Assembly: GCA_002364755.1 (NCBI GenBank)
Contig: DEZI01000036.1
Span: 1 to 15,453, forward strand
Origin: Stenotrophomonas maltophilia
GTDB taxonomy: Bacteria; Pseudomonadota; Gammaproteobacteria; Xanthomonadales; Xanthomonadaceae
Direction of reading: 5' to 3'
Length of the DNA stretch: 15,453 bases
Shown: positions 1 through 7,432 of the stretch, piece after piece
Layout: each line of letters starts with the position of its first letter
Numbering within the stretch: the first letter of the stretch is position 1
Translations under genes and position numbers: made by a program
Notes under the pieces: model-generated
What the model was told of the DNA's origin: nothing
Databases searched by the model: none
What the model saw: only the letters and a program-made list of their open reading frames with translations

Positions 1-125
1 CTGGTGCGCGCTTATGGCGGGGGGGGGGGCGGGGGCGCGGGGGGGGGGGGGCGCCCGCCCCGGGGGGGGGGGGGGGCCCCGGTCCCGGGCCGTGCGCTTG
101 GGCGTGTTGGGGGGGGGGGGGGGGG
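1..125. other. G homopolymer-rich low-complexity end, probable assembly artefact
   Basis: This stretch consists almost entirely of runs of 5 to about 16 G, broken by short C/G words. The rest of the window is high in GC but has no comparable homopolymers. Normal sequence resumes abruptly at about 125 with the first arm of an inverted repeat. The pattern is typical of a low-quality contig end or a collapsed hairpin repeat, and I see no gene in it. Reading frames running through it give only Gly/Pro/Arg strings. Confidence 0.7.
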
Positions 126-198
126 CAGGCAGGACACGCCGTAAACCCGTCCTTGGGGGCTCGATGGCGCCATCCATGGCGCCAACGGTCCTGCCTGC
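125..198. repeat. Intergenic inverted repeat with internal TGGCGCCA pair
   Basis: Arms GCAGGCAGGAC (125-135) and GTCCTGCCTGC (188-198) are perfectly complementary over 11 bp. Inside lie ACGCCGTAAACCC (136-148) and two copies of the palindrome TGGCGCCA (165-172 and 177-184) separated by TCCA. The 13-mer ACGCCGTAAACCC recurs exactly at 15414-15426 near the other end of the window. This looks like one copy of a dispersed, structured intergenic repeat. I recall similar sequence from Stenotrophomonas intergenic regions, but the copy number needs a genome search. Confidence 0.6.
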
Positions 199-305
199 CC
201 CTCCGGCCCCACCCTCGACGATTTACCGATGACGGATGGACGTGCTTCGTGGCGTCGCGCTTGCTCGACTGGATTCAGAAGCGGTGGGTAGAAGGGAAAC
301 AAGAA

Positions 306-346
306 GGGGTCGGAGCCGTTTTCCTGAGGAAAACGGATCCGACCCC
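306..346. repeat. 19-bp stem hairpin (GGGGTCGG...CCGACCCC)
   Basis: The left arm GGGGTCGGAGCCGTTTTCC (306-324) pairs with the right arm at 328-346 over 19 positions with one mismatch (G315 against A337), leaving a TGA loop. No T tract follows directly, so it is not a classical terminator, although a T-rich stretch lies at 384-397. Hairpins beginning GGGGTC and ending GACCCC are, as I recall, common between Stenotrophomonas genes. It lies in the gene-free stretch downstream of the mrcB-lipoprotein operon. Confidence 0.7.
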
Positions 347-394
347 ACCGCGAGTGCGCGCAGCGCGCGACCCGCTTTTGATTTGATTTTTTCT

Positions 395-420
395 TTTCCG
401 TGGCTGGACGCACACGGAAA
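395..420. repeat. Small hairpin within the intergenic repeat block
   Basis: TTTCCGTG (395-402) and CACGGAAA (413-420) form an 8-bp perfect stem with a 10-base loop, just after a T-rich stretch (384-397). It sits between the 306-346 hairpin and the 428-611 element and is probably a module of the same composite repeat. No gene or promoter is visible here. Confidence 0.45.
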
Positions 421-427
421 CGGTCAG

Positions 428-611
428 GGGCCGGGCGGGTGGGCTGGGCAGGGGCGTGAGCCGCATGGGCCTGAGGCATGCCTCGGGCGGGTTGGGCAGG
501 ACGCCCAACCCCGGTCTTGCCGTGTGCGCAGGACAGCGCACACGAGCAAGCGGCGACCGAGCTACATGGACGTACTTGCAGCGTCCCCTGCGCAGCCCAC
601 CCGCCCGGCCC
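428..611. repeat. Cloverleaf-like composite inverted repeat
   Basis: A closing stem pairs 428-454 with 585-611: 27 positions with one mismatch, the outer 19 (GGGCCGGGCGGGTGGGCTG) being perfect. Inside are a short GAGGC/GCCTC stem (473-477/480-484), GGGTTGGGC/GCCCAACCC (489-497/503-511), and a 14-bp stem with one bulged A (516-529/536-550, hairpin tip loop AGGACA). The whole can fold as a multi-branched structure on either strand. It lies downstream of the mrcB-lipoprotein operon and could protect 3' ends or stop transcription, but that is inference. Positions 612-669, up to the lipoprotein stop, hold nothing I recognise. Confidence 0.6.
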
Positions 612-669
612 AATCACATGACCCGCATTTTGCGACCCGCCACGAGGGACTGCGCCGTTGGCTGGAAAC

Positions 670-1203
670 TCAGTACCGCTTGATCCCCGGCACCGTGCAG
701 CCTTCAATCTGGGCATGCGCCGACACCGCATTCTCCTTCTCGCCCCGCGCCAGGCGCGACTGCTCGATCGTCGCCCAGTGCCGGCGGCACAGCGGGCCCG
801 TCTTCGAACCCAGATCCACCGCCTTGCGCGCGAAGGTTTCCGCCTCGGCCCACTGGCCCTGCAGCAGCGCGATCTCCGCGCGTTCCTGCAGCACCGCCGG
901 GTCGCCCGCCACGATCTGCAGCGCCTGGTCGAGGCTGCCGGCAGCGGCGGCCAGGTCGTTGCCCTGGCGCTGGGCCAGCGCGGTCTGGCGCAGGTCTTCC
1001 ACCTGCGAATCACGCAGCGGCTGCACCGACAGTTCCTTGTCGTCCGGGCCAGCGGCGGCTTCCACGCTGGCCAGGCGCTGGGCCGGCGTGGTGGTGTCCA
1101 CCGGCTTGGCTGCCGGCGGCGGGCTGCTCACGCAGGCGGCCAGGGCCAGGCTCAGGCCGGTCACGGCCAGCAGCGGATACAGGGATCGAAGGGTCATCGG
1201 CAT
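670..1203 (-). CDS. TPR outer-membrane lipoprotein, probable PBP1B activator (LpoP-like)
   Basis: A 177-residue lipoprotein. Residues 5-24 form a signal peptide ending in the lipobox Leu-Ala-Ala-Cys24. Residue +2 after Cys is Val rather than Asp, which favours outer-membrane sorting. A Pro/Ala/Thr linker (28-42) is followed by helices (65-165) with a TPR-like pattern, for example 76-99 and 103-130. Cys139 and Cys169 could form a disulfide. The ATG shares its A with the mrcB stop (TGATG at 1205-1201), and no Shine-Dalgarno precedes it, so translational coupling is likely. A second ATG at 1197 is the alternative start (175 residues). In Pseudomonas aeruginosa the TPR lipoprotein LpoP is encoded beside the PBP1B gene and stimulates that enzyme. 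Position, size and fold match, but orthology is inferred and not shown by alignment. Confidence 0.85.
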   Translation of the reverse strand: MPMTLRSLYPLLAVTGLSLALAACVSSPPPAAKPVDTTTPAQRLASVEAAAGPDDKELSVQPLRDSQVEDLRQTALAQRQGNDLAAAAGSLDQALQIVAGDPAVLQERAEIALLQGQWAEAETFARKAVDLGSKTGPLCRRHWATIEQSRLARGEKENAVSAHAQIEGCTVPGIKRY

Positions 1204-3644
1204 CACCGGCTGGGAGGAGGAGGGGCGGCAGTGGGCGCTGCGGCAGGTTCGGCGGCAGGCGGTTCCTGCTTGCGGTCCAGGCCGAACCAGCTGCGCCATC
1301 CACCGCCTTCGCTTTCACCGCCCTGCTCGTCCGGCAACGCAGCCGGGGTGCAGGGGGCGTAGGCCGGCGCGTAGCCGACCACGAACGGGAAGCGACGGGC
1401 GTCCGGGCAGCCTTCATCGGTACTGTTGGTGCCGGTGGCAGCCACCGACTGCCAGTCCAGGCCCTTGTTGCTGACCTTCAACGGCGCACTCGGCAGGCGC
1501 TGGAAGATGCCCGACCACACCCGCATCGCACCGGTGGCGCCGTACAAGCCAGCCTGTTCGTTCTGGTCGTTGCCCATCCAGATCACCGCCAGGTGGTCGC
1601 CGGTGTAACCGGCATACCAGCTGTCGCGGCCATCGTTGGTGGTGCCGGTCTTGCCGGCCGGCTGCAGGCGGCCCAGGCCATCGGCGTTCAGGCGCTGCGC
1701 GGTGCCGCTGGCGACCACCTGCTGCAGGCCGATGCTGATCAGGTTGGCGGCAATCGAATCGCCTTCCTGGGCCGGGGCCGGGGTCTTGTCATAGCGCTTG
1801 AGCAGCTTGCCCTGCGGATCGAGCACGCCCCGCACCGCATGCAGCGGCTGGATCTCGCCACCGGAGGCCAGGAACTGGTACAGCTGGGCCATCGCGTACG
1901 GGCTCTGGTCGGTCGAGCCGAGGATCACCGCCGGGTTCGCCTCGGCCTTGATGCCCGCCAGCACGTGGATCAGCTGGGTCACCCGCTCCGGACCGACCTG
2001 CATACCCACGCGCACGGTGGCCTGGTTGTAGGAATGGGCCAGCGCGTCGATCAGTCGCACCGTGCCGTGGCTGCGGTTGTCCGCGTTGCCCGGGCTCCAG
2101 TTGCGGCCACGGCCAAGCTGCACCGTCACCGGTGAATCATCCACCCAGCTGGCCAGCGAATAACGGTCCGGCTGGGCCAGGGCCAGCAGGTACACGAACG
2201 GCTTCAGCAGCGAACCGACCGGGCGCTGTGCCTCGATGGCACGGTTGAAGCCGACCTCGGACACTTCGCGGCTGCCGATCACCGCCACCACGTCGCCGTT
2301 GTGCACGTCGGTCATCACCATGCCCGCCTGCAGCTCGGGGCGACGCTTGCTCTCCAGCGACTTGATGGTGCGGGTGACCGCGCCTTCGGCGTAAGCCTGC
2401 GCGGACGGCGACATGCCGCTCATCACGCTCAGGCCGGCGCCCTGCAGGGCCGATTCGGGGTAGTCATGGCCAAGCTGGCGACGCACCAGGTCGACATAGG
2501 CGGGGAAGCGGTTGGCTGCCACCAAGCCCGGGCTCTTGGGCACGCCCAGCGGCGCCTTCAGCGCACGCTGGTACTCGGCATCGTCGATCAGGGTTGCTTC
2601 GTGCAGCTTGCCCAGCACGAAGTTGCGGCGGTCGGTCGCGCGCTCCGGGTTGCGCCGCGGGTCGTAGTAGGACGGGCCCTTGACCAGCCCGATCAGCAGC
2701 GCGATGTGCTCGGTGTCCAGCGAGGAGAGGTCGCGACCGAACCAGAACTCGGCGCCGGAGGACATGCCGTGGATCGCCTGGCTGCCGCGCTGCCCCAGGT
2801 ACACCTGGTTGAGGTAGGCCTCGAAAATGGTGCGCTTGTCGTAGCGCGCTTCCATGATCAGCGCGTACAGCACTTCATTGAACTTGCGGGTGAGGGTCTG
2901 TTCCTTGCCGATGCCGAGCAGGCCGCTGCGGGCCAGCTGCTGGGTCAGCGTGGATGCGCCTTGGCGGCTCTGGCCGCCGGAACGGATGGTCACCCACACC
3001 GCGCGCGCGATGCCGGACAGGTCGATGCCGTGGTGGCGGTTGAAGTCCTTGTCCTCCACCGCCTGCAGGCCGGTCACCAGCAGGTCCGGCGCTTCGTTCA
3101 TGCGGATCAGGCGGCGCTCTTCCTGCTTCTGCCCGTACAGCGTGGCGATGCGCGCCGGATCCAGGCGGGCGGCCTTCAGTGCCTTGCGCGAATCGGGGTC
3201 GCGCAGCGACGCGATGCTGCCGCCGGACAGCGACAGCTCCACCCGCTTGGCAGCGACGTGGCCATCAACATCGTTGTAGCCGCGGCTGGAGATGGTGAAG
3301 CGCCCGCCCTGCACCGCATAGGTTGCCGGATCCTTGCCGTGGCCATCGTCGCGGTAGGCCGAGGCGGCCAGCTCGGTCTTCAGCGTGGCCGCGTCCATGG
3401 CCTTGCCGGGTACCAGCACCAGCGGGCGCGCATAGACACGCGTCGGAATCTGCCAGCGCAGTTCGCCAAAACGCTGGGTGACCTGTTGGTTCAGGTACAG
3501 CGTATAGGGAATGAGGAAACCCAGTCCCAACGCGACTGCCGCCATGGTCCAGGTGATCAACCGGCGGCGCCACAGGGGACCGGAGTCCTGCTGGTCGTCG
3601 TCGTCGAAATCGTCGATGTCGTCGGAATCGTAGCGTCGGGGCAC
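1203..3644 (-). CDS. mrcB: Penicillin-binding protein 1B, bifunctional glycosyltransferase/transpeptidase
   Basis: A class A PBP of 813 residues that polymerises lipid II and cross-links peptidoglycan at the inner membrane. In order: an Asp-rich cytoplasmic tail (7-20), one membrane helix (about 29-50), a UB2H-like segment (about 65-150), and a GT51 domain with EDKDFNRHHG (catalytic Glu197), GASTLTQQ (229-236), RKFNE (253-257) and the YLNQVYLG motif (277-284). The transpeptidase follows with SLLK (catalytic Ser478), SYN (538-540) and KTG (665-667). The tail from about 771 is Gly/Glu then Pro/Ala rich and probably disordered. All catalytic motifs are intact and the length is normal for PBP1B. 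The start is GTG at 3644, with no clear Shine-Dalgarno and no in-frame ATG just upstream. The gene is first in an operon with the lipoprotein at 670-1203 and divergent from the glycosyltransferase at 3741. Confidence 0.96.
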   Translation of the reverse strand: MPRRYDSDDIDDFDDDDQQDSGPLWRRRLITWTMAAVALGLGFLIPYTLYLNQQVTQRFGELRWQIPTRVYARPLVLVPGKAMDAATLKTELAASAYRDDGHGKDPATYAVQGGRFTISSRGYNDVDGHVAAKRVELSLSGGSIASLRDPDSRKALKAARLDPARIATLYGQKQEERRLIRMNEAPDLLVTGLQAVEDKDFNRHHGIDLSGIARAVWVTIRSGGQSRQGASTLTQQLARSGLLGIGKEQTLTRKFNEVLYALIMEARYDKRTIFEAYLNQVYLGQRGSQAIHGMSSGAEFWFGRDLSSLDTEHIALLIGLVKGPSYYDPRRNPERATDRRNFVLGKLHEATLIDDAEYQRALKAPLGVPKSPGLVAANRFPAYVDLVRRQLGHDYPESALQGAGLSVMSGMSPSAQAYAEGAVTRTIKSLESKRRPELQAGMVMTDVHNGDVVAVIGSREVSEVGFNRAIEAQRPVGSLLKPFVYLLALAQPDRYSLASWVDDSPVTVQLGRGRNWSPGNADNRSHGTVRLIDALAHSYNQATVRVGMQVGPERVTQLIHVLAGIKAEANPAVILGSTDQSPYAMAQLYQFLASGGEIQPLHAVRGVLDPQGKLLKRYDKTPAPAQEGDSIAANLISIGLQQVVASGTAQRLNADGLGRLQPAGKTGTTNDGRDSWYAGYTGDHLAVIWMGNDQNEQAGLYGATGAMRVWSGIFQRLPSAPLKVSNKGLDWQSVAATGTNSTDEGCPDARRFPFVVGYAPAYAPCTPAALPDEQGGESEGGGWRSWFGLDRKQEPPAAEPAAAPTAAPPPPSR

Positions 3645-3740
3645 GGGAATGCGAGAATGTAGGGTCAGGCGAGTCTACCCCAGCCACCGTGGCTGGCGGA
3701 TTCCCCCGTGTTCCCCCGCTTAAGCTGGAGTTGCAACCGG
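3645..3740. promoter_or_regulatory. Divergent intergenic region with a 17-bp palindrome
   Basis: This gap of about 96 bases must hold the start signals of mrcB (leftward) and the glycosyltransferase (rightward). CCAGCCAC (3680-3687), a single C, then GTGGCTGG (3689-3696) form a perfect 8+1+8 palindrome that could be an operator or a cruciform. On the minus strand TACATT (about 3656-3661) is a possible -10 for mrcB, but I see no good -35. GGAG (3727-3730) is the likely ribosome binding site for the ATG at 3741. Confidence 0.4.
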
Positions 3741-5840
3741 ATGGCGATGTCTTTGGCCGAAATCCGCTACCTGATCAATCGCCTGACGGGCCTGGCCCGG
3801 CGCAGCCTGGCCAGCCTTCGGACCCGCGGCTGGCGGGCCACCTGGCAGCGCATCCGGGTGCACAGCCAGCGTGCCGTGCCGGCCCCGCGTGCCCCGCTGT
3901 ACCTGCCGCCCGCACAGGCGTTCGCGCCGTTCAGCGTGCCTTTCAGCGAATCGCCGGTGGTGAGCATCATCATCCCGGTCTACAACCACGCCGATCACAC
4001 CCTGGCCTGCCTGCGGGCGCTGGCCGCGCATCCGCCGACGGCCGCCTGCGAGATCCTGGTGGTCGACGACGGCAGCAGCGACGCCACCGTGCAGTGGATG
4101 CCGCAGATTGCCGGCGTGCGTTACGAGGTGCGTGAGCGCAACGGCGGTTTCATCGACGCCTGCAATGATGGCGTGGAGCGCGCGCGCGGCCAGTACGTGG
4201 TGCTGCTGAACAACGATACGGTGCCGCAGCCGGGCTGGCTGGACGCCCTGCTGGACACCTTCACTGCGGTGCCGGAGGCCGGCCTGGTCGGCAGCCAGCT
4301 GCTCTATCCCAATGGCCGCCTGCAGGAATCGGGCGGGGTGATCTTCGCCGACGGCAGCGGCTGGAGCTACGGTCGCTTCGAGGCCGCCGACGACCCACGC
4401 TATGCCAGCCTGCGCGACGTGGACTACTGCTCCGGTGCGGCGCTGATGCTGCCGCGAGGACTGTGGCAGCAGCTCGGCGGCTTCGATACCCGCTACAAGC
4501 CGGCCTACTACGAAGACACCGACCTGGCCTTCAGCGTGCGGGCGCTGGGCCGCCGTGTGCTGGTGCAGCCGGCGAGCCGGGTCATCCACGATGAAGGCAC
4601 CAGCAACGGCACCGATACCGGCAGCGGGGTGAAAGCCTACCAGGTGCGCAACCAGGGCATCTTCGCCGCAAAATGGGCCACCGAACTGGCGCGCCACCCG
4701 GCCGTGGGCGAAGTGCCCTCGCCCGGCCTGCTGTACCGCGGCCGCCGCCAGGTGCTGATACTGGACGAGGAAGTCCCGCGCCCCGAGCGCGATTCGGCCT
4801 CGTTGAGGCAGGTCAACCTGATCCGCCTGCTGCTGCAGGCCGGGGCCCACGTGGTGTTCGTGCCGACCCGGCGCGAGCACGGCGGCGCGGCCACCGAAGC
4901 CCTGCAGCGCATGGGCGTGGAAGTCTGGTACGCACCGTTCATCGACGGCGTGGCCGGCTGGCTGCGCAGCCACAGTGCACGCTTCGACGTGGCCCTGTTG
5001 GTACGCCACCACGTGGCCAACGAATGCCTGCCCCTGCTCAAGCGCTATGCGCCGCAGGCACGCACCGTGTTCGACACGGTGGACCTGCACTATCTGCGCG
5101 AGCGCCGAGGCGCCGAAGTGGCCGGTGACGCCGGCCTGCTGCGTGCGGCCGAACGCACCCGCAGCAGCGAACTGGCGGTGATGGAGCAGTGCGACGTCAC
5201 CGTGCTGGTCAGTGCCGCCGAGCGCAAACAGCTGCAGGCCGATGCACCGCGCGTACGGGTGGAACTGATCTCCAACCTGCATGAAGTGGCCGGCGCAGGC
5301 GCGCCATATGCACAGCGCCATGACCTGGTGTTTGTCGGTGGTTTCCGCCACCCGCCGAACCTGGATGCGATGGAATGGTTCATCGGCGAGGTCTTCGCCG
5401 GCATCCGCGCGCAGCTGCCGCAAGTGCGCCTGCACTGCATCGGCGCGGCCGCACCGGACAGCCTGCTGGCGCTGGCCGCCGGCCAGCCCGGAGTGGAAAT
5501 GCACGGCTTCGTCGAGGACATCGTGCCATACATGGACGGTGCGCGCATCGCCATTGCCCCGCTGCGCTTCGGCGCCGGGGTGAAGGGCAAGATCAACCTG
5601 AGCATGGCCCACGGCCAGCCGGTGGTCGGCACCACGTGCGCGGTGGAAGGCATGCACCTGCAGCCGGGCCAGGACGTGCTGGTGGCCGATGACGCCGCTA
5701 CGTTCGCGGCCGAGGTCGTGCGCCTCTACCAGAACCCGCAGCTGTGGCAGCAGCTGTCCGATGCGGGCCTGGCCAACGTCGCCCAGCACTTCTCGCTGGA
5801 TGCGGCGCGGGACACCGTGCAGCGGGTGTTCTTCGACTAA
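3741..5840 (+). CDS. Two-domain glycosyltransferase (GT2 fused to GT4)
   Basis: A 699-residue protein without signal peptide or membrane helix. Residues 72-290 form a GT2 domain: VSIIIPVYN (74-82), VVDDGSSD (107-114), NGGF (134-137), LLNNDT (155-160, metal/nucleotide-sugar site), GGFDTRY (246-252) and YYEDTD (256-261, probable catalytic acid region). This arrangement is common in rhamnosyltransferase-like enzymes. Residues 337-699 form a GT-B, GT4-like domain: DTVDLHY (445-451), FVGGFRHPPNLD (531-542), HGFVED (588-593), and a phosphate-binding region around GAGVKGK (611-617) and GQPVVGT (625-631). It probably adds two sugars to a surface polysaccharide; donor and acceptor are unknown. ATG at 3741 is preferred for its GGAG ten bases upstream; GTG 3708 and ATG 3747 are alternatives. 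The last four bases overlap the convergent gene. Confidence 0.92.
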   Translation: MAMSLAEIRYLINRLTGLARRSLASLRTRGWRATWQRIRVHSQRAVPAPRAPLYLPPAQAFAPFSVPFSESPVVSIIIPVYNHADHTLACLRALAAHPPTAACEILVVDDGSSDATVQWMPQIAGVRYEVRERNGGFIDACNDGVERARGQYVVLLNNDTVPQPGWLDALLDTFTAVPEAGLVGSQLLYPNGRLQESGGVIFADGSGWSYGRFEAADDPRYASLRDVDYCSGAALMLPRGLWQQLGGFDTRYKPAYYEDTDLAFSVRALGRRVLVQPASRVIHDEGTSNGTDTGSGVKAYQVRNQGIFAAKWATELARHPAVGEVPSPGLLYRGRRQVLILDEEVPRPERDSASLRQVNLIRLLLQAGAHVVFVPTRREHGGAATEALQRMGVEVWYAPFIDGVAGWLRSHSARFDVALLVRHHVANECLPLLKRYAPQARTVFDTVDLHYLRERRGAEVAGDAGLLRAAERTRSSELAVMEQCDVTVLVSAAERKQLQADAPRVRVELISNLHEVAGAGAPYAQRHDLVFVGGFRHPPNLDAMEWFIGEVFAGIRAQLPQVRLHCIGAAAPDSLLALAAGQPGVEMHGFVEDIVPYMDGARIAIAPLRFGAGVKGKINLSMAHGQPVVGTTCAVEGMHLQPGQDVLVADDAATFAAEVVRLYQNPQLWQQLSDAGLANVAQHFSLDAARDTVQRVFFD

Positions 5841-7402
5841 TCCAGCTGCCCGCCGGCCTGCCGCAGGCGCTGCTCGAACGCGGCCAGCTCCGACAGGTCC
5901 GGCTGCAGCTGGCGCACCTGGCCGACGGCGGCCGCGGCGAAGGCCACGTCGCCGCGGCCCAGCCGCTCGCTGCCGATGGCCAGCCAGCGCTGTGCCAGCC
6001 GCACCCGTGCCGACGGCAGGCCCGTCGCGGTCGGTGCCAGGGTCTGCCAGGCCTGCAGGCAGGCGCCCGCGGCCTGTACCCGGTTCTGCCGCAGGTTGTC
6101 ATCGAAACACTGCCGGCTGGCCGGCAGCAGGCGCGCGGCAGCCGCCCTCACCCGCGCATCGCGCGGGGCCAACGCCTGTGCCTCGCGCAGCGCGTCGAAC
6201 GCGCTGTGCCCGGGCGGGCTGATCCAGCGTCCTTCACGCTCGGCGCGATCGATCTGGCGCAGGTGGTCGCGCAGTTTCCGCTCGCGCTGGGCCGTGCTCA
6301 CTGCCGGCTGCTGCTGCGCCTGCCGCGCCTGCTGGGCGCGCTGGATGCGTTGCGCCGCCTGCTGCAATGCCGCCTGCGATGCGCCGAGTGCAGCGGCACG
6401 CGCACGGTCGGTCTCGGCCGCTTCGAACTGGAAATCGGCGGCCTGGCGCTGACTGCGTGCCAGCAGCGCCTGCGCCGTCTGTTCGCGGCCGCGTAGTGCA
6501 TTGGGATCATCGGGCGCCACTGCCAGCACGGCGTCGAAGGCGTTGGCCGCGGCGTCCAGCGTCTGCTGCTTCAGCGCACGCTGGCCCTGCCGCAGGCGCT
6601 GGTCGACCGCGCGCGCCAGCGCTTCCTGGCTGGCCGGCAGATCGCTGTGACCGGCATCGAACTGGCGCGCACGCTGCAGCAGGGCCGCGGTCTGCGCCAG
6701 CTCGCCGCGCGCAGCCAGCGCGCGGGCACGCTGCAGCAGGTCGCTCAGGGCATCCTCGCGCCCTTCCAGCGCCGGCAGGTTGTCCGGCTGCAGGGCCAGG
6801 ATGCGCTGGAACAGCGGCAGCGCACTACTGTCTCCCTCATCCAGGCGGCCGGCCGCGAACGCATTGCGCGCCTGCGCCAGCAAGGCGCCGATCCCCGCGC
6901 CCGCACTGCGCCGCGCCTGCAGCTGCCGCGCCACGGCATCGGCCTGGCCCTGCGGCACCTGCAGTTCGCGGGCCAGCGCGAGCGCCTGCGCACCGCCGTC
7001 CAGATCATCGGCCTGCAGCCGCTCATGCGCCTGCCGCAACGCCGCCACGCCGGTGCTTGCCAGCCCCTGCCGCGCCTGCAGGCGATCGTTGTCGAGGGCC
7101 AGCGCGGCCTGGTAGCGTTCACGCGCGCCGCTGCCATCGGCTGCGGTCAGCCGCCCCGCGACCAGCGCGCGATCGCCCTCGGCCAGCAGCTGTTCAATCT
7201 GCGGTTCGTCCCAGAACCAGTCGGCCAGCGGCTTGCGCAGCAGCACCAGCGCCACGAACACCACCACTGCCGCCAGCAGTGCCCAGCGCCAGACCCGGCG
7301 CGCGTGGCGTGCCTGCAGCCACCACCAGCGGCCCTCGCGGCGAACGCGGTCCAGCGCGGGGTGGTCGGCGCCGTGGCGGCGATGCGGGGGCTCGCGTTCC
7401 AT
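5837..7402 (-). CDS. Inner-membrane-anchored TPR-like protein of unknown function
   Basis: A 521-residue protein I cannot assign to a named family. Residues 1-37 are Arg/His/Trp rich (presumed cytoplasmic), residues 38-56 are one membrane helix, and the remainder is probably periplasmic. From residue 68 to the end it is almost all helical and Ala/Gln/Arg rich, with TPR-like units whose turns recur as LALDNDRLQARQG (101-113), LALQPDNLPALEGRE (202-216) and LAVAPDDPNALRGRE (293-307). A Gln/Ala-rich, possibly coiled-coil stretch spans about 342-366. The only cysteines, Cys432 and Cys448, lie 16 residues apart and could form a disulfide. It starts 30 bases after the relA stop on the same strand, so it is probably co-transcribed. 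No Shine-Dalgarno is obvious at the ATG. It may be a scaffold for an envelope complex; function not inferred further. Confidence 0.88.
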   Translation of the reverse strand: MEREPPHRRHGADHPALDRVRREGRWWWLQARHARRVWRWALLAAVVVFVALVLLRKPLADWFWDEPQIEQLLAEGDRALVAGRLTAADGSGARERYQAALALDNDRLQARQGLASTGVAALRQAHERLQADDLDGGAQALALARELQVPQGQADAVARQLQARRSAGAGIGALLAQARNAFAAGRLDEGDSSALPLFQRILALQPDNLPALEGREDALSDLLQRARALAARGELAQTAALLQRARQFDAGHSDLPASQEALARAVDQRLRQGQRALKQQTLDAAANAFDAVLAVAPDDPNALRGREQTAQALLARSQRQAADFQFEAAETDRARAAALGASQAALQQAAQRIQRAQQARQAQQQPAVSTAQRERKLRDHLRQIDRAEREGRWISPPGHSAFDALREAQALAPRDARVRAAAARLLPASRQCFDDNLRQNRVQAAGACLQAWQTLAPTATGLPSARVRLAQRWLAIGSERLGRGDVAFAAAAVGQVRQLQPDLSELAAFEQRLRQAGGQLD

Positions 7403-7432
7403 GCGTGCAGGGTAGCCGGGGCAGCGTGAAGC

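Noticed and set aside
125..611. CRISPR array or insertion sequence in the intergenic repeats
   Set aside because: There are no evenly spaced direct repeats, no transposase frame and no terminal-repeat plus target-duplication pattern; the repeats are inverted and of different sequence.
12..1474. Long open frames on both strands across the repeats and the lipoprotein gene (12-1013 minus, 236-1474 plus)
   Set aside because: They translate hairpin repeats and G runs into Arg/Pro/Gly-rich strings and overlap the well-supported lipoprotein in other frames.
2301..3662. 453-codon open frame on the plus strand opposite mrcB
   Set aside because: Antisense shadow of the PBP1B gene, whose catalytic motifs are all present.
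3720..5789. 689-codon open frame on the minus strand opposite the glycosyltransferase
   Set aside because: Antisense shadow; the plus-strand protein has clear GT2 and GT4 motifs, and this one has none.
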